Part shown: positions 1-9,503 of the stretch, one piece after another
Position numbering within the stretch: position 1 is the stretch's first letter
Layout of the letters: the number at the start of each line of letters is the position of its first letter
Assembly: GCF_003688995.1 (NCBI RefSeq)
Contig: NZ_PENI01000036.1
Location: 36,543 to 100,542, forward strand
From: Streptomyces shenzhenensis
GTDB taxonomy: Bacteria; Actinomycetota; Actinomycetes; Streptomycetales; Streptomycetaceae
Direction: 5' to 3'
DNA length: 64,000 nucleotides
Position numbers and translations under genes: made by a program
Notes under the pieces: generated by a model
Told to the model about the DNA's origin: nothing
Databases searched by the model: none
The model's input: the letters and a program-made list of their open reading frames with translations, nothing else

Positions 1-24
1 CCAGGGGACGGATGGGACCGCGCA

Positions 25-3000
25 GTGCGGGGCTACGAGAGCCAGGAGCGAGAGCCGGCGGCTGACGTCGACCACCTCTCTCGGTTCGAGGCCGAGATGA
101 AGCGGCTGAAGACCGAGCGGGAAAAGGCGATCCAGCACGCCGAGGACCTCGGCTACCAGGTCGAGGTGCTGCGCGCCAAGCTGCACGAGGCACGGCGCAC
201 CATCATGTCCCGGCCGGCGTTCGACGGCGGTGACCTCGGCTATCAGGCCGAGCAGCTGCTGCGCAACGCCCAGATGCAGGCCGACCAGCTGCGCCAGGAC
301 GCCGAGCGGGAGCTGAGCCAGGCCCGCGCGCAGACCCAGCGCATCCTCCAGGAGCACGCCGAGCAGGCCGCCCGGCTCCAGGCGGAGCTGCACCAGGAGG
401 CGGTCACCCGCCGCCAGCAGCTGGACCAGGAGCTGGCCGAGCGCCGGCAGACCGTCGAATCGCACGTCAACGAGAACGTGGCGTGGGCGGAGCAGCTGCG
501 CGCCCGCTCCGAGTCGCAGGCCCGCCGGCTGCTCGACGAGTCCCGCGCCGAGGCGGAGCAGTCCATGGCCGCCGCCCGCGCCGAGGCCGAGCGGCTGACC
601 GCCGAGGCCCGGCAGCGGCTGCAGGCCGAGGCCGAGTCCGCCCGCGCGGAGGCGGAACAGCTGCTGCGCCGGGCCCGTACCGACGCCGAGCGGCTGCTGA
701 ACGCGGCGTCCACGCAGGCCCAGGAGGCCACCGACCACGCCGAGCAGCTGCGCTCCTCCACCGCCTCGGAGTCGGACGCGGCGCGCCGGCAGGCCGGCGA
801 GCTGAGCCGGGCCGCCGAGCAGCGCATGGCGGACGCCGAGACGGCGCTGCGCGAGGCGCGCAGCGAGGCGGAGAAGCTGGTCGCCGAGGCGAAGGAGGCC
901 GCGACCAAGTCCCTCGCCGGCGCGGAGGCCACCAACGAGCAGCGCACGCGCACGGCCAAGGAGCAGGTCGCGCGGCTGGTCAGTGAGGCCACGAAGGACG
1001 CCGAGCACAGCCGGGTCGAGGCCGAGCAGATCGTCGCGGACGCCCGTACCGAGGCCGAGAAGATCGTCGCCGAGGCCGGCGAGAAGGCCCGTACCGTCAC
1101 CGCCGAGGAGGCGGCCTCCCAGCTGTCGAAGGCGGCGAAGACCGCCGAGGACGTCCTCGACAAGGCGGCCGAGGAGGCCAGGCGGACCACCAAGGCGGCG
1201 GCCGAGGAGGCCGAGCGGATCCGCACCGAGGCGGAGACCGAGGCGGACCGGCTGCGCGCCGAGGCGCACGACATCGCCGAGCAGCTCAAGGGCGCGGCGA
1301 AGGACGACACCAAGGAGTACCGGGCCAAGACGGTCGAGCTGCAGGAGGAGGCGCGCCGGCTGCGCGGCGAGGCCGAGCAGCTGCGGGCCGACGCGGTCGC
1401 CGAGGGCGAGGGCATCCGCGCCGAGGCCCGGCGCGAGGCGGTCCAGCAGATCGAGGAGGCGGCCAGGTCCGCCGAGGAGCTGCTGGCGAAGGCCAAGGCG
1501 GACGCGGACGAGCTGCGCCAGACGGCCACGACGGACAGCGAGAAGGTCCGTACGGAGGCCATCGAGCGGGCGACGACCCTGCGCCGCCAGGCCGAGGAGA
1601 CCCTGGAGCGCACCCGCAAGGAGGCCGAGCGGCACCGCGTGGAGGCCGCCGAGCGGGCCGAGGCGGTCACGGCGGACGCCGAGCGGGCCGCGCGCGAGCT
1701 GCGCGAGGAGACCGAGCGGGGCGTCGAGGCGCGGCGCGAGGAGGCGGCCGGGGAGCTGACCCGGCTGCACACCGAGGCCGAGGAGCGGCTCGCCGCCGCC
1801 GAGCAGGCGCTTGACGACGCCCGCGAGGAGGCGGCCCGCATCCGCCGCGAGGCCGCCGAGGAGACGGAGCGGCTGCGCGCGGAGGCCGCCGAGCGGATCC
1901 GCACGCTCCAGCAGCAGGCGGAGACGGAGGCGGAGCGGCTGCGCACCGAGGCCGCCGCCGACGCCTCCGCGTCCCGCGCGGAGGGCGAGGCCGTCGCCGT
2001 GCGCCTGCGCTCGGAGGCCGCGGCCGAGGCCGAACGGCTGAAGACGGAGGCGCAGGACACCGCCGACCGGGTACGGGCCGAGGCGCAGGCCGCCGCCGAA
2101 CGGCTGGGCGCGGAGGCGTCCGAGACGCTGGCCGCCGCCCAGGAGGAGGCCGCCCGGCGCCGCCGCGAGGCCGAGGAACTCCTCGGCTCCGCCCGCCAGG
2201 AGGCCGACCAGGAGCGGGAGCGGGCCCGCGAGCAGAGCGAGGAACTGCTGGCGTCGGCCCGCAGGCGGGTCGACGACGCGCAGGCCGAGGCGGTCCGGCT
2301 GGTCGAGGAGGCCGACCGGCGCGCCACCGAGATGGTGGCCGCGGCCGAGCAGCACGCCCAGCAGGTCCGGGACTCCGTGGCCGGGCTGCACGAGCAGGCG
2401 CAGGAGGAGATCACCGGCCTGCGCTCGGCGGCCGAGCACGCGGCGGAGCGGACGCGGCGGGAGGCCGAGGAGGAGGCGGACCGGGTCCGCGCCGACGCCT
2501 ACGCCGAGCGGGAGCGGGCCGGCGAGGACGCGAGCCGGCTGCGGCGCGAGGCCCGCGAGGAGACGGAGGCGGCCCGGGCGCTCGCCGAACGGGCGACGGC
2601 GGACGCGATCACCGACGCGGAGCGGCTGCGCACGGAGGCGGCCGCACACGCCCAGCGGGTGCGCACCGAGGCCTCGGACACCGTCGCCGAGGCCGAGCAG
2701 GCGGCCGCCCGTACGCGTGCGGAGGCCCGCGAGGACGCCAACCGCATCCGGTCGGACGCCGCGACGCAGGCGGACACGCTGATCACCGAGGCGCGCAACG
2801 AGGCCGAGCGGCTGCAGACGGAGACCGTCGTCGAGGCCGAGCGGGTGCGGGCCGATTCCGTCGCCAAGGCGGAGAAGCTGATCGCGGACGCGAGCGGGGA
2901 CGCGGAGCGGCTGCGCGCCGAGGCCGCCGACACCGTCGGCTCCGCGCAGCAGCACGCCGAGCGGGTCCGCAGCGAGTCGGAGCGGCTCAGGGCCGAGGCG

Positions 3001-3873
3001 GGGGCCGAGGCCGAGCGGCTGGTGTCCACCGCGCGCGACGAGGCCGACCGGACGCTGGACGCGGCCCGCAAGGAGGCCAACAAGCGGCGGTCCGAGGCGG
3101 CCGAGCAGGTCGACACCCTCATCACGGAGACCACGGCGGAGGCCGACAAGCTGCTCACGGAGGCGCAGCAGCAGTCCCACAAGACCACCGCGGACGCCGA
3201 GGCGCAGGCCGACACGATGGTGGGCGCGGCCCGCCACGAGGCCGATCGGCTGGTGTCGGAGGCGACGGTCGAGGGCAACTCGCTCGTGGAGAAGGCCCGT
3301 ACGGACGCGAACGAGCTGCTGGTCGGCGCCCGCCGGGACGCCACGTCGATCCGGGAGCGCGCGGAGGAGCTGCGCGAGCGGCTGACCAACGAGATCGAGG
3401 AGCTGCACGAGCGGGCCCGCCGCGAGGCCGCCGAGACGATGAAGTCGACCGGCGACCGCTGCGACGCGCTCATCAAGGCCGCGGAGGAGCAGCTCGCCAA
3501 GGCGCAGGCGAAGGCCAAGGAGATCGTCTCGGAGGCCAACTCCGAGGCGGGCAAGGTCCGTATCGCCGCCGTCAAGAAGGCCGAGGGGCTGCTCAAGGAG
3601 GCAGAGCAGAAGAAGTCCGCGCTCGTCAGGGAGGCCGAGGAGCTGAAGGCCGAGGCGATCCGCGAGGCCCGGCGCTCGGTCGAGGAGGGCAAGCGTGAAC
3701 TCGATGTCCTGGTGCGCCGCCGCGAGGACATCAATGCGGAGATCTCCCGTGTCCAGGACGTCCTGGAGGCGTTGGAGTCCTTCGAGGCCCCGTCGTCCGG
3801 CAAGGACTCAGGGGTCAAGGCGAGCGCGACGGTCGGCGCTCCCCGATCGGGTGGCAAGTCGTCAGAAGGCTAG
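25..3873 (+). CDS. scy: Scy, large coiled-coil polar-growth scaffold
   Basis: A 1,282-residue protein that is almost wholly predicted coiled coil, rich in Ala, Glu and Arg, with endlessly varied repeats of the type (E/D)RLR(T/A)EA. The N-terminus (LSRFEAEMKRLKTEREKAI) and the following LGYQVEVLRAKLHEARRT segment are the conserved head; the rest follows the long-period coiled-coil pattern described for the Scy/FilP family. In Streptomyces Scy sits at hyphal tips, binds DivIVA and FilP and organises the polarisome. Length is close to the roughly 1,300 residues usual for the family. Start is GTG at 25 with a purine run (ggatggga) upstream; the frame is open to the window edge, so a slightly earlier start cannot be excluded. 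filP follows on the same strand after 183 nt. Confidence 0.93.
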   Translation: MRGYESQEREPAADVDHLSRFEAEMKRLKTEREKAIQHAEDLGYQVEVLRAKLHEARRTIMSRPAFDGGDLGYQAEQLLRNAQMQADQLRQDAERELSQARAQTQRILQEHAEQAARLQAELHQEAVTRRQQLDQELAERRQTVESHVNENVAWAEQLRARSESQARRLLDESRAEAEQSMAAARAEAERLTAEARQRLQAEAESARAEAEQLLRRARTDAERLLNAASTQAQEATDHAEQLRSSTASESDAARRQAGELSRAAEQRMADAETALREARSEAEKLVAEAKEAATKSLAGAEATNEQRTRTAKEQVARLVSEATKDAEHSRVEAEQIVADARTEAEKIVAEAGEKARTVTAEEAASQLSKAAKTAEDVLDKAAEEARRTTKAAAEEAERIRTEAETEADRLRAEAHDIAEQLKGAAKDDTKEYRAKTVELQEEARRLRGEAEQLRADAVAEGEGIRAEARREAVQQIEEAARSAEELLAKAKADADELRQTATTDSEKVRTEAIERATTLRRQAEETLERTRKEAERHRVEAAERAEAVTADAERAARELREETERGVEARREEAAGELTRLHTEAEERLAAAEQALDDAREEAARIRREAAEETERLRAEAAERIRTLQQQAETEAERLRTEAAADASASRAEGEAVAVRLRSEAAAEAERLKTEAQDTADRVRAEAQAAAERLGAEASETLAAAQEEAARRRREAEELLGSARQEADQERERAREQSEELLASARRRVDDAQAEAVRLVEEADRRATEMVAAAEQHAQQVRDSVAGLHEQAQEEITGLRSAAEHAAERTRREAEEEADRVRADAYAERERAGEDASRLRREAREETEAARALAERATADAITDAERLRTEAAAHAQRVRTEASDTVAEAEQAAARTRAEAREDANRIRSDAATQADTLITEARNEAERLQTETVVEAERVRADSVAKAEKLIADASGDAERLRAEAADTVGSAQQHAERVRSESERLRAEAGAEAERLVSTARDEADRTLDAARKEANKRRSEAAEQVDTLITETTAEADKLLTEAQQQSHKTTADAEAQADTMVGAARHEADRLVSEATVEGNSLVEKARTDANELLVGARRDATSIRERAEELRERLTNEIEELHERARREAAETMKSTGDRCDALIKAAEEQLAKAQAKAKEIVSEANSEAGKVRIAAVKKAEGLLKEAEQKKSALVREAEELKAEAIREARRSVEEGKRELDVLVRRREDINAEISRVQDVLEALESFEAPSSGKDSGVKASATVGAPRSGGKSSEG

Positions 3874-4056
3874 CGAGCCGGGAGCGTTCCGGTATGTTGT
3901 GGGCTCTTTGCCCCAGTCTTTGGCAAGCCGTCTGCCGGTTAGCCACTCAAAAGGGGTGTCATTCTCCAGATCAAACACGCATCCGCTCGATGACACACCG
4001 CTTCGGCCCCTAGGATTCCCCCTATCACCTCACCGGTCTCTTTCGACAGGAACCCC

Positions 4057-4992
4057 ATGAGCGACACTTCCCCCTACGGCTTCGAGCTTGTGCGGCGTGG
4101 GTACGACCGCGCTCAGGTGGACGAACGGATCTCCAAACTCGTCTCCGACCGTGACAGCGCGCTCGCCCGCATCACCGCTCTGGAAAAGCGCATCGAGGAA
4201 CTGCACCTCGAGACGCAGAACGCCCAGGCACAGGTAAGCGACGCCGAGCCGTCGTACGCAGGTCTCGGCGCGCGTGTCGAGAAGATCCTCCGCCTCGCCG
4301 AGGAGGAGGCCAAGGATCTGCGCGAGGAGGCCCGCCGGGCGGCGGAGCAGCACCGCGAGCTGGCCGAGTCGGCGGCCCAGCAGGTGCGCAACGACGCGGA
4401 GTCGTTCGCGGCCGAACGCAAGTCCAAGGCCGAGGACGAGGGCGTCCGGATCGTCGAGAAGGCCAAGAGCGACGCCTCTCAGCTGCGCGCCGAGGCGCAG
4501 AAGGACGCGCAGTCCAAGCGCGAGGAGGCGGACGCCCTCTTCGAGGAGACCCGTGCGAAGGCCGCGCAGGCCGCCGCCGACTTCGAGACGAACCTCGCCA
4601 AGCGCCGCGAGCAGTCCGAGCGCGACCTGGCCTCGCGTCAGCAGAAGGCCGAGAAGCGCCTCGCCGAGATCGAGCACCGTGCGGAGCAGCTGCGCCTGGA
4701 GGCCGAGAAGCTGCGCACGGACGCCGAGCGCCGCGCCCGCCAGACGGTGGAGACGGCTCAGCGCCAGGCCGAGGACATCGTGGCCGACGCCAACGCCAAG
4801 GCCGACCGCATCCGCTCGGAATCCGAGCGCGAGCTGGCGGCGCTCACCAACCGCCGCGACAGCATCAACGCCCAGCTGACGAACGTCCGCGAGATGCTCG
4901 CCACGCTCACGGGCGCCGCGGTGGCGGCGGCCGGCTCCCCGACCGAGGACGAGCCGATCTCCCGCGGTGTGCCGGCGCAGCAGTCCCGGTAA
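4057..4992 (+). CDS. filP: FilP, intermediate-filament-like coiled-coil protein
   Basis: A 311-residue protein beginning with a DivIVA-like head (GFELVRRGYDRAQVDERI, residues 8-25), followed by continuous coiled coil from about residue 30 to 285 and a short disordered tail. FilP forms intermediate-filament-like networks behind the hyphal tip and binds DivIVA and Scy, giving mechanical strength to growing hyphae. The ATG is preceded by AGGAA at a proper distance. It is the second gene of the scy-filP pair and is followed at once by a strong hairpin terminator, so the pair ends here. Confidence 0.93.
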   Translation: MSDTSPYGFELVRRGYDRAQVDERISKLVSDRDSALARITALEKRIEELHLETQNAQAQVSDAEPSYAGLGARVEKILRLAEEEAKDLREEARRAAEQHRELAESAAQQVRNDAESFAAERKSKAEDEGVRIVEKAKSDASQLRAEAQKDAQSKREEADALFEETRAKAAQAAADFETNLAKRREQSERDLASRQQKAEKRLAEIEHRAEQLRLEAEKLRTDAERRARQTVETAQRQAEDIVADANAKADRIRSESERELAALTNRRDSINAQLTNVREMLATLTGAAVAAAGSPTEDEPISRGVPAQQSR

Positions 4993-5020
4993 CGACCCGG
5001 GATACTCCGGCTGAACAGCG

Positions 5021-5056
5021 CGAAGCCCTCTGCCACTCCAGTGGCGGGGGGCTTCG
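5021..5056 (+). terminator. Terminator after filP
   Basis: Imperfect inverted repeat: cgaagccc pairs with gggcttcg and the inner tgccact with agtggc, around a short loop. It lies 29 nt after the filP stop and upstream of the next promoter, as expected for an intrinsic terminator with a weak T tract. Confidence 0.7.
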
Positions 5057-5064
5057 TCCCGTCT

Positions 5065-5079
5065 TAACGTGTCCGCATG
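5065..5079 (+). promoter_or_regulatory. Leaderless promoter -10 element and start of ABC ATPase 1
   Basis: TAACGT matches the actinobacterial -10 consensus TANNNT and is followed by exactly 6 nt (gtccgc) and then the ATG. No Shine-Dalgarno sequence is present. This is the classic layout of a leaderless mRNA. Confidence 0.55.
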
Positions 5080-6036
5080 ATCGAGCTGGAGGGGTTGACC
5101 AAACGGTACAGCGACAAGATCGCGGTGCAGGACCTCACCTTCACCGTGCGGCCGGGCATCGTCACGGGCTTCCTCGGGCCCAACGGTGCCGGCAAGTCCA
5201 CGACGATGCGGATGATCCTGGGCCTCGACCACCCCACCGGAGGCGACGTCAGGATCGACGGCAAGCACTACGACCAACTGAAGGACCCGCTGACGTACAT
5301 AGGGGCGCTGCTGGACGCGAAGGCGGTGCACGGCGGGCGGAGCGCCTACAACCATCTCCTCTGTCTGGCGCAGAGCAACGGGATCGCCACCCGCCGGGTG
5401 AATGAGGTGCTGGACACCGTGGGGCTCACGGCGGTGGCCCGGAAGAAGGCCAAGGGGTTCTCGCTCGGCATGGGCCAGCGGCTCGGCATCGCGGCCGCGC
5501 TCCTCGGCGACCCGCGGATCCTGATGTTCGACGAGCCGGTCAACGGGCTCGACCCGGAGGGCATCCACTGGATCCGTAATCTGATGAAGTCTCTGGCCGA
5601 GCAGGGCCGGACCGTGTTCGTCTCCAGCCATCTGATGAGCGAGATGGCGCTGACGGCCGATCACCTCGTCGTCATCGGACAGGGGCGGCTGCTCGCCGAC
5701 ACCTCCATGGCCGGCTTCATCCGGGAGAACTCGCGGTCGTACGTCCGTATCCGCACCCCGCAGCGCGAGCGGCTGTTCGACGTGCTGCACGAGGCCGGGA
5801 TCGCGGTCGCGCAGGCCGATGGCAGCGCGCTGGAGGTGGAGGGCGGCAAGGCCGAGCGGATCGGCGAGCTGGCCGCCCAGCACGGGGTCGTGCTGCACGA
5901 GTTGAGCCCGCAGCAGGCCTCGCTGGAGGAGGCGTTCATGCAATTGACGGCGGAGTCGGTGGAGTACCACGCGCACTCCGACGCCACCCCGGTCCCGCGG
6001 GACTGGGGTGCCGACTGGAAGGAGCCTGAGTCATGA
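5077..6036 (+). CDS. ABC exporter ATP-binding subunit (pair 1)
   Basis: A 319-residue single ABC ATPase. Walker A GPNGAGKST is at residues 34-42, the signature LGMGQ at about 130-134, Walker B ILMFDEP at 148-154 and the H-loop His at 185. The C-terminal ~100 residues form the accessory domain seen in drug and daunorubicin-type exporters. It should power export of an unknown substrate through the permease encoded next, whose start overlaps its stop by 4 nt (ATGA), implying translational coupling. The substrate cannot be read from sequence. The start lacks a ribosome binding site and looks leaderless. Confidence 0.9.
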   Translation: MIELEGLTKRYSDKIAVQDLTFTVRPGIVTGFLGPNGAGKSTTMRMILGLDHPTGGDVRIDGKHYDQLKDPLTYIGALLDAKAVHGGRSAYNHLLCLAQSNGIATRRVNEVLDTVGLTAVARKKAKGFSLGMGQRLGIAAALLGDPRILMFDEPVNGLDPEGIHWIRNLMKSLAEQGRTVFVSSHLMSEMALTADHLVVIGQGRLLADTSMAGFIRENSRSYVRIRTPQRERLFDVLHEAGIAVAQADGSALEVEGGKAERIGELAAQHGVVLHELSPQQASLEEAFMQLTAESVEYHAHSDATPVPRDWGADWKEPES

Positions 6037-6803
6037 CGGCCGCCCAGGTCATCCGGTCCGAATGGACGAAGATCAGGTCCGTGGCGTCGACGGTGTGGAC
6101 GCTGTCCCTCGCCGTGGTCGTCACGATCGCCCTCAGCATGCTGATCTCCGCCCTGTCGCGGAGCCAGTTCGACGACATGTCCGCCCAGGACCGGCTGTCG
6201 TTCGACCCGACCTATGTGAGCTTCGCGGGCATGACGCTCGGGCAGCTCGCGATGATCGTGTTCGGGGTGCTGGTGGTGTCGAACGAGTACAGCACCAGCA
6301 TGATCCGCGTCTCGCTGGCCGCGGTCCCGCGGCGCGGCACGTTCCTGTTCAGCAAGATCGCGGTGGCCGCCGGTCTTGCGCTCGTGGTGGGCCTGGTGAC
6401 CAGCTTCGTCGCGTTCTTCCTCGGCCAGGCGATGCTCGGCTCCCACCGGGCCCAGCTCGGCGACCCCGGCGTGCTGCGGGCCGTCGTCGGCGGCGGGCTC
6501 TACATGACGCTGATCGCGGTGTTCTCGATGGGCGTCGCGGCGATGCTGCGCTCGCCGATGCTGTCGCTCGGCATCCTGATGCCGTTCTTCTTCCTGATCT
6601 CGGGCATCCTCGGCAGCGTCGACGCGACGAAGAAGATCGGCCGGTACCTGCCCGACCAGGCAGGCAGCCGGATCATGCAGGTGGTCCCTCAGGTCGACGA
6701 CGACACCCCCTACGGACCCTGGGGCGGCCTCGGCATCATGGTGCTGTGGGCGCTCGCGGCCGTGATCGGCGGTTACATCCTGCTGAAGAAGCGCGACGCG
6801 TAG
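6033..6803 (+). CDS. ABC exporter permease (pair 1)
   Basis: A 256-residue integral membrane protein with about six hydrophobic segments, beginning with the short cytoplasmic motif RSEWTKIRSV that is typical of ABC-2 type permeases of this class. It ends with an LLKKRDA tail. ATGA overlap with the preceding ATPase gene indicates a two-gene operon forming one transporter. The same architecture recurs in the next gene pair, so the locus is a tandem duplication that has since diverged. Confidence 0.88.
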   Translation: MTAAQVIRSEWTKIRSVASTVWTLSLAVVVTIALSMLISALSRSQFDDMSAQDRLSFDPTYVSFAGMTLGQLAMIVFGVLVVSNEYSTSMIRVSLAAVPRRGTFLFSKIAVAAGLALVVGLVTSFVAFFLGQAMLGSHRAQLGDPGVLRAVVGGGLYMTLIAVFSMGVAAMLRSPMLSLGILMPFFFLISGILGSVDATKKIGRYLPDQAGSRIMQVVPQVDDDTPYGPWGGLGIMVLWALAAVIGGYILLKKRDA

Positions 6804-6929
6804 TGACGACGGGCCTTTGCTGTGCCTTGGGCGGAACCGTCAGCACCCGGATAAGCTCCTAACCCTTACGGGGGCGTGTGCCCCGCTGTCCTGAACTTTC
6901 GAGGCATACCTTCCGATGGGGACCGGAGC

Positions 6930-8258
6930 ATGATCGAGGCTGTCGGCCTGACCAAGCGCTACGGCGACAAGACCGCCGTGCACAACCTTTCCTTCCAGGT
7001 GCGGCCGGGAGCCGTCACCGGCTTCCTCGGGCCGAACGGCTCGGGGAAGTCGACGACCATGCGGATGATCCTGGGCCTGGACATTCCCACCGCGGGCTCG
7101 GTGACGATCGGCGGCTACCCCTACCGGAAGCTGCCGAACGCCGCCCGCCAGGTGGGCGCGCTGCTCGACGCCAAGGCGGTGCACGGCGGCCGGCACGCCC
7201 GCAACCACCTGCTCTGCCTGGCCCAGCTGTCCGGCATCCCGGCCCGCCGCGTGGACGAGGTGCTCGGTGTCGTCGGCCTCCAGGAGGTGGCCAGGAAGCG
7301 GTCCAAGGGCTTCTCCCTGGGCATGGGCCAGCGGCTCGGCATCGCGGCCGCGCTCCTCGGCGACCCGCAGGTGCTGCTGTTCGACGAGCCGGTCAACGGG
7401 CTCGACCCCGAGGGCATCCTGTGGGTGCGCAACCTGATGAAGGCGCTCGCCGCGGAGGGGCGGACGGTGTTCGTCTCCAGCCACCTCATGAGCGAGATGG
7501 CGCTGACCGCCGACCATCTGATCGTCATCGGGCGCGGACAGCTGCTCTCCGACATGAGTGTGACGGATTTCATCTCGGCCAACTCCGCCGACTTCGCGCG
7601 CGTGCGGACCCCGGACACCGAGCCCCAACTCCGCGAGAAGCTGACCTCCGCGCTCACCGAGGCGGGCGGGCATGTGCTGCCGGAGCAGGACGGCGCGCTG
7701 CGCGTGACGGGGCTGCCGCTCCCCCGCATCAGCGATCTGGCGCACGAGGCCGACGTACGGCTGTGGGAGCTGTCGCCGCACCAGGCGTCGCTGGAGGAGG
7801 CGTACATGCGGATGACGCAGGGCGCCGTGGACTACCGCTCCACCATCGACCAGAAGGCCGGGCTGCAGCAGCCGCTGCCGCCGGGCGCGCAGCCGCCGAT
7901 GCCGGTGCCGGGCCAGGGCCAGCCGGGCTGGTACGCCCCGCCGCCACCCCAGCAGGGCGGTCAGGCGTTCACGATGCCGCCGGGGCAGCAGGCGCCGGGC
8001 GGCGCGCCCGCGGGCCCCTACGGCGGGCAGGGAGCGCCCGCAGGGGCGTACGGCGCACCGGCGGGCGCACCGAACCCGTACAGCGCCCCGGCGGCGCCCG
8101 GCGCGGGGCAGCCCAACCCGTACGCCCAGCCGGCCCCGCAGCCGCCCCAGGCGCAGCCCGCCGCGGGCGCGCCGGCCCAGCCCGCGGCGCCGGCCGCCGA
8201 GCCGGCCCCGTCCGCGCCCGTCTCCGCCGACCCGACCAAGCCCGAGGACGCCCGATGA
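6930..8258 (+). CDS. ABC exporter ATP-binding subunit (pair 2) with Pro/Gly/Gln-rich tail
   Basis: A 442-residue paralogue of the first ATPase: Walker A GPNGSGKST at 34-42, LGMGQ signature, FDEP Walker B and SSHLMSEM H-loop are all kept. Unlike its neighbour, it carries about 130 extra residues after roughly position 310, extremely rich in Pro, Gly, Gln and Ala with many PYGxxGAP/NPYxxP-like repeats and no predicted fold. I chose ATG 6930 because a GGGGA ribosome site precedes it and the similarity to the paralogue begins there; an in-frame start 54 nt earlier is less likely. The stop overlaps the next ATG by 4 nt. Confidence 0.9.
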   Translation: MIEAVGLTKRYGDKTAVHNLSFQVRPGAVTGFLGPNGSGKSTTMRMILGLDIPTAGSVTIGGYPYRKLPNAARQVGALLDAKAVHGGRHARNHLLCLAQLSGIPARRVDEVLGVVGLQEVARKRSKGFSLGMGQRLGIAAALLGDPQVLLFDEPVNGLDPEGILWVRNLMKALAAEGRTVFVSSHLMSEMALTADHLIVIGRGQLLSDMSVTDFISANSADFARVRTPDTEPQLREKLTSALTEAGGHVLPEQDGALRVTGLPLPRISDLAHEADVRLWELSPHQASLEEAYMRMTQGAVDYRSTIDQKAGLQQPLPPGAQPPMPVPGQGQPGWYAPPPPQQGGQAFTMPPGQQAPGGAPAGPYGGQGAPAGAYGAPAGAPNPYSAPAAPGAGQPNPYAQPAPQPPQAQPAAGAPAQPAAPAAEPAPSAPVSADPTKPEDAR

Positions 8259-9136
8259 GCACCCACCAGCCCCCGATGCCCCAGGCAGCCGTGGACGCGA
8301 CCGACTGGCGGCCGGCGCCGGGTGGCCCGTTCCCGGGGTACACCTCGCCGATCCCGGTGGTGCGCACCCATCTCGGACATGCGCTCGCCTCCGAGTGGAC
8401 GAAGATCAAGTCGGTGCGCTCGACGATGTGGACGCTCGGTGTGTTCGTCCTCCTCGTGGTCGGCATCGGCCTGCTGACCGGGTCGCTGGTCAGCGGCTCG
8501 ACCTCGGACATGTCCGGCGAGAACCCGCTGTCCCTCGGCTTCTTCGGACTGCTGCTCGGCACCATGTGCGTCATCACGCTGGGCGTGCTGACCACGGCGT
8601 CGGAGTACGGCACCGGCATGATCCGTACGACCATGACGGCCTGCCCCTCGCGGGTGCGCGTGCTGACGGCCAAGGCGATCGTGTTCTTCGTCGTCGCCTT
8701 CGTCGTCACGCTGGCGGCCACCTCCCTAGTCGCCCTGGCGCAGACGTCCATGCTGGACGGCACGCCCGGCTTCCGGACCCCGACCGGCGGTGAGTGGCTG
8801 AAGGGCACGGTGGGCGTCAGCCTGTACATCGCGCTGCTCGGGCTGCTCTCGCTCGTCGTCGGCTCGATGATCCGGCACTCGGCGGGCGCGATCACCATCA
8901 TGATCGGCGCCCTGCTCGCGCCGCTGGTGATCGCGCTGTTCATGTTCTCGTCGTCGCTGGAGAAGGTGCGCGAGCTGCTCTTCGAGTACTCGATCCCGAA
9001 CCAGCTGAGCGTCTTCTACGCCAACTCGCTGAGCAACTCCGGCCCGTCGGGCTGGGATCCGCTGTGGATCGCCCTGGGTGTCACGGCGGTGGCGTTCGGC
9101 GCGGCCTGCCTGCTCCTGGAGAAGCGCGACGTCTGA
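8255..9136 (+). CDS. ABC exporter permease (pair 2)
   Basis: A 293-residue membrane protein. A Pro-rich cytoplasmic N-terminus of about 45 residues precedes the conserved SEWTKIKSVRSTMWT motif, followed by about six membrane segments and the C-terminal LLEKRDV. It is paralogous to the permease of pair 1, which lacks the N-terminal extension. Both subunits of pair 2 therefore gained disordered Pro-rich extensions. Coupled by ATGA to the ATPase gene. Confidence 0.88.
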   Translation: MSTHQPPMPQAAVDATDWRPAPGGPFPGYTSPIPVVRTHLGHALASEWTKIKSVRSTMWTLGVFVLLVVGIGLLTGSLVSGSTSDMSGENPLSLGFFGLLLGTMCVITLGVLTTASEYGTGMIRTTMTACPSRVRVLTAKAIVFFVVAFVVTLAATSLVALAQTSMLDGTPGFRTPTGGEWLKGTVGVSLYIALLGLLSLVVGSMIRHSAGAITIMIGALLAPLVIALFMFSSSLEKVRELLFEYSIPNQLSVFYANSLSNSGPSGWDPLWIALGVTAVAFGAACLLLEKRDV

Positions 9137-9161
9137 CCCCGCGGCGCCACCCCGAAGTGAT

Positions 9162-9503
9162 CTAGAACCGCGGCGTGTTACGGGACCGCTGCACCCGTGT
9201 GGTGCGGCGGTCCTTCGCGTTCCAGCAGGCCTTGTGCCAGTGCCGGCGGTCGTCGACGCCCGCGTGCTCCGGCCAGGCCACCACGTGCGGGAGGCCGGAG
9301 GGGATCACCTGGTCGCAGCCGGGGCAGCGGTAGGTCTTGCCCTGGGCGCTGGCCCCGGCGACATGACGCACGTTCCAGTCCTCGCCCTGCCACTGCTCCG
9401 TGGACTGCCAGCCGCCGTAGCGGTCGGCGCGGTCGTCCTCGGCGCTCCGGCCGGACGAGGCCGCACCCTTGGGGTCCTTGGGCCGGTTGCGACGCGGGGA
9501 CAC
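9162..9503 (-). CDS. Conserved small protein with CxxC/His zinc-type motif
   Basis: A 113-residue protein, with a charged, disordered N-terminal half (many D, R, G) and a compact C-terminal half holding RCPGCDQVIP, then GLPHVVAW and HWHKACW. The spacing Cys-x2-Cys ... His ... His-x-x-x-Cys suggests one structural zinc site. Relatives in streptomycetes are often labelled ATP/GTP-binding protein, for which I see no P-loop. Start GTG 9503 was chosen over a longer reading because GAGGTG lies just upstream. It converges on the ABC permease gene and is divergent from the following oxidoreductase gene. Function unknown. Confidence 0.75.
   Translation of the reverse strand: MSPRRNRPKDPKGAASSGRSAEDDRADRYGGWQSTEQWQGEDWNVRHVAGASAQGKTYRCPGCDQVIPSGLPHVVAWPEHAGVDDRRHWHKACWNAKDRRTTRVQRSRNTPRF

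Noticed and set aside
243..2414. Long antisense reading frames opposite scy (for example 723 codons)
   Set aside because: Ser/Ala/Arg-only composition produced by the high-GC coiled-coil repeats on the other strand; no ribosome site or family features.
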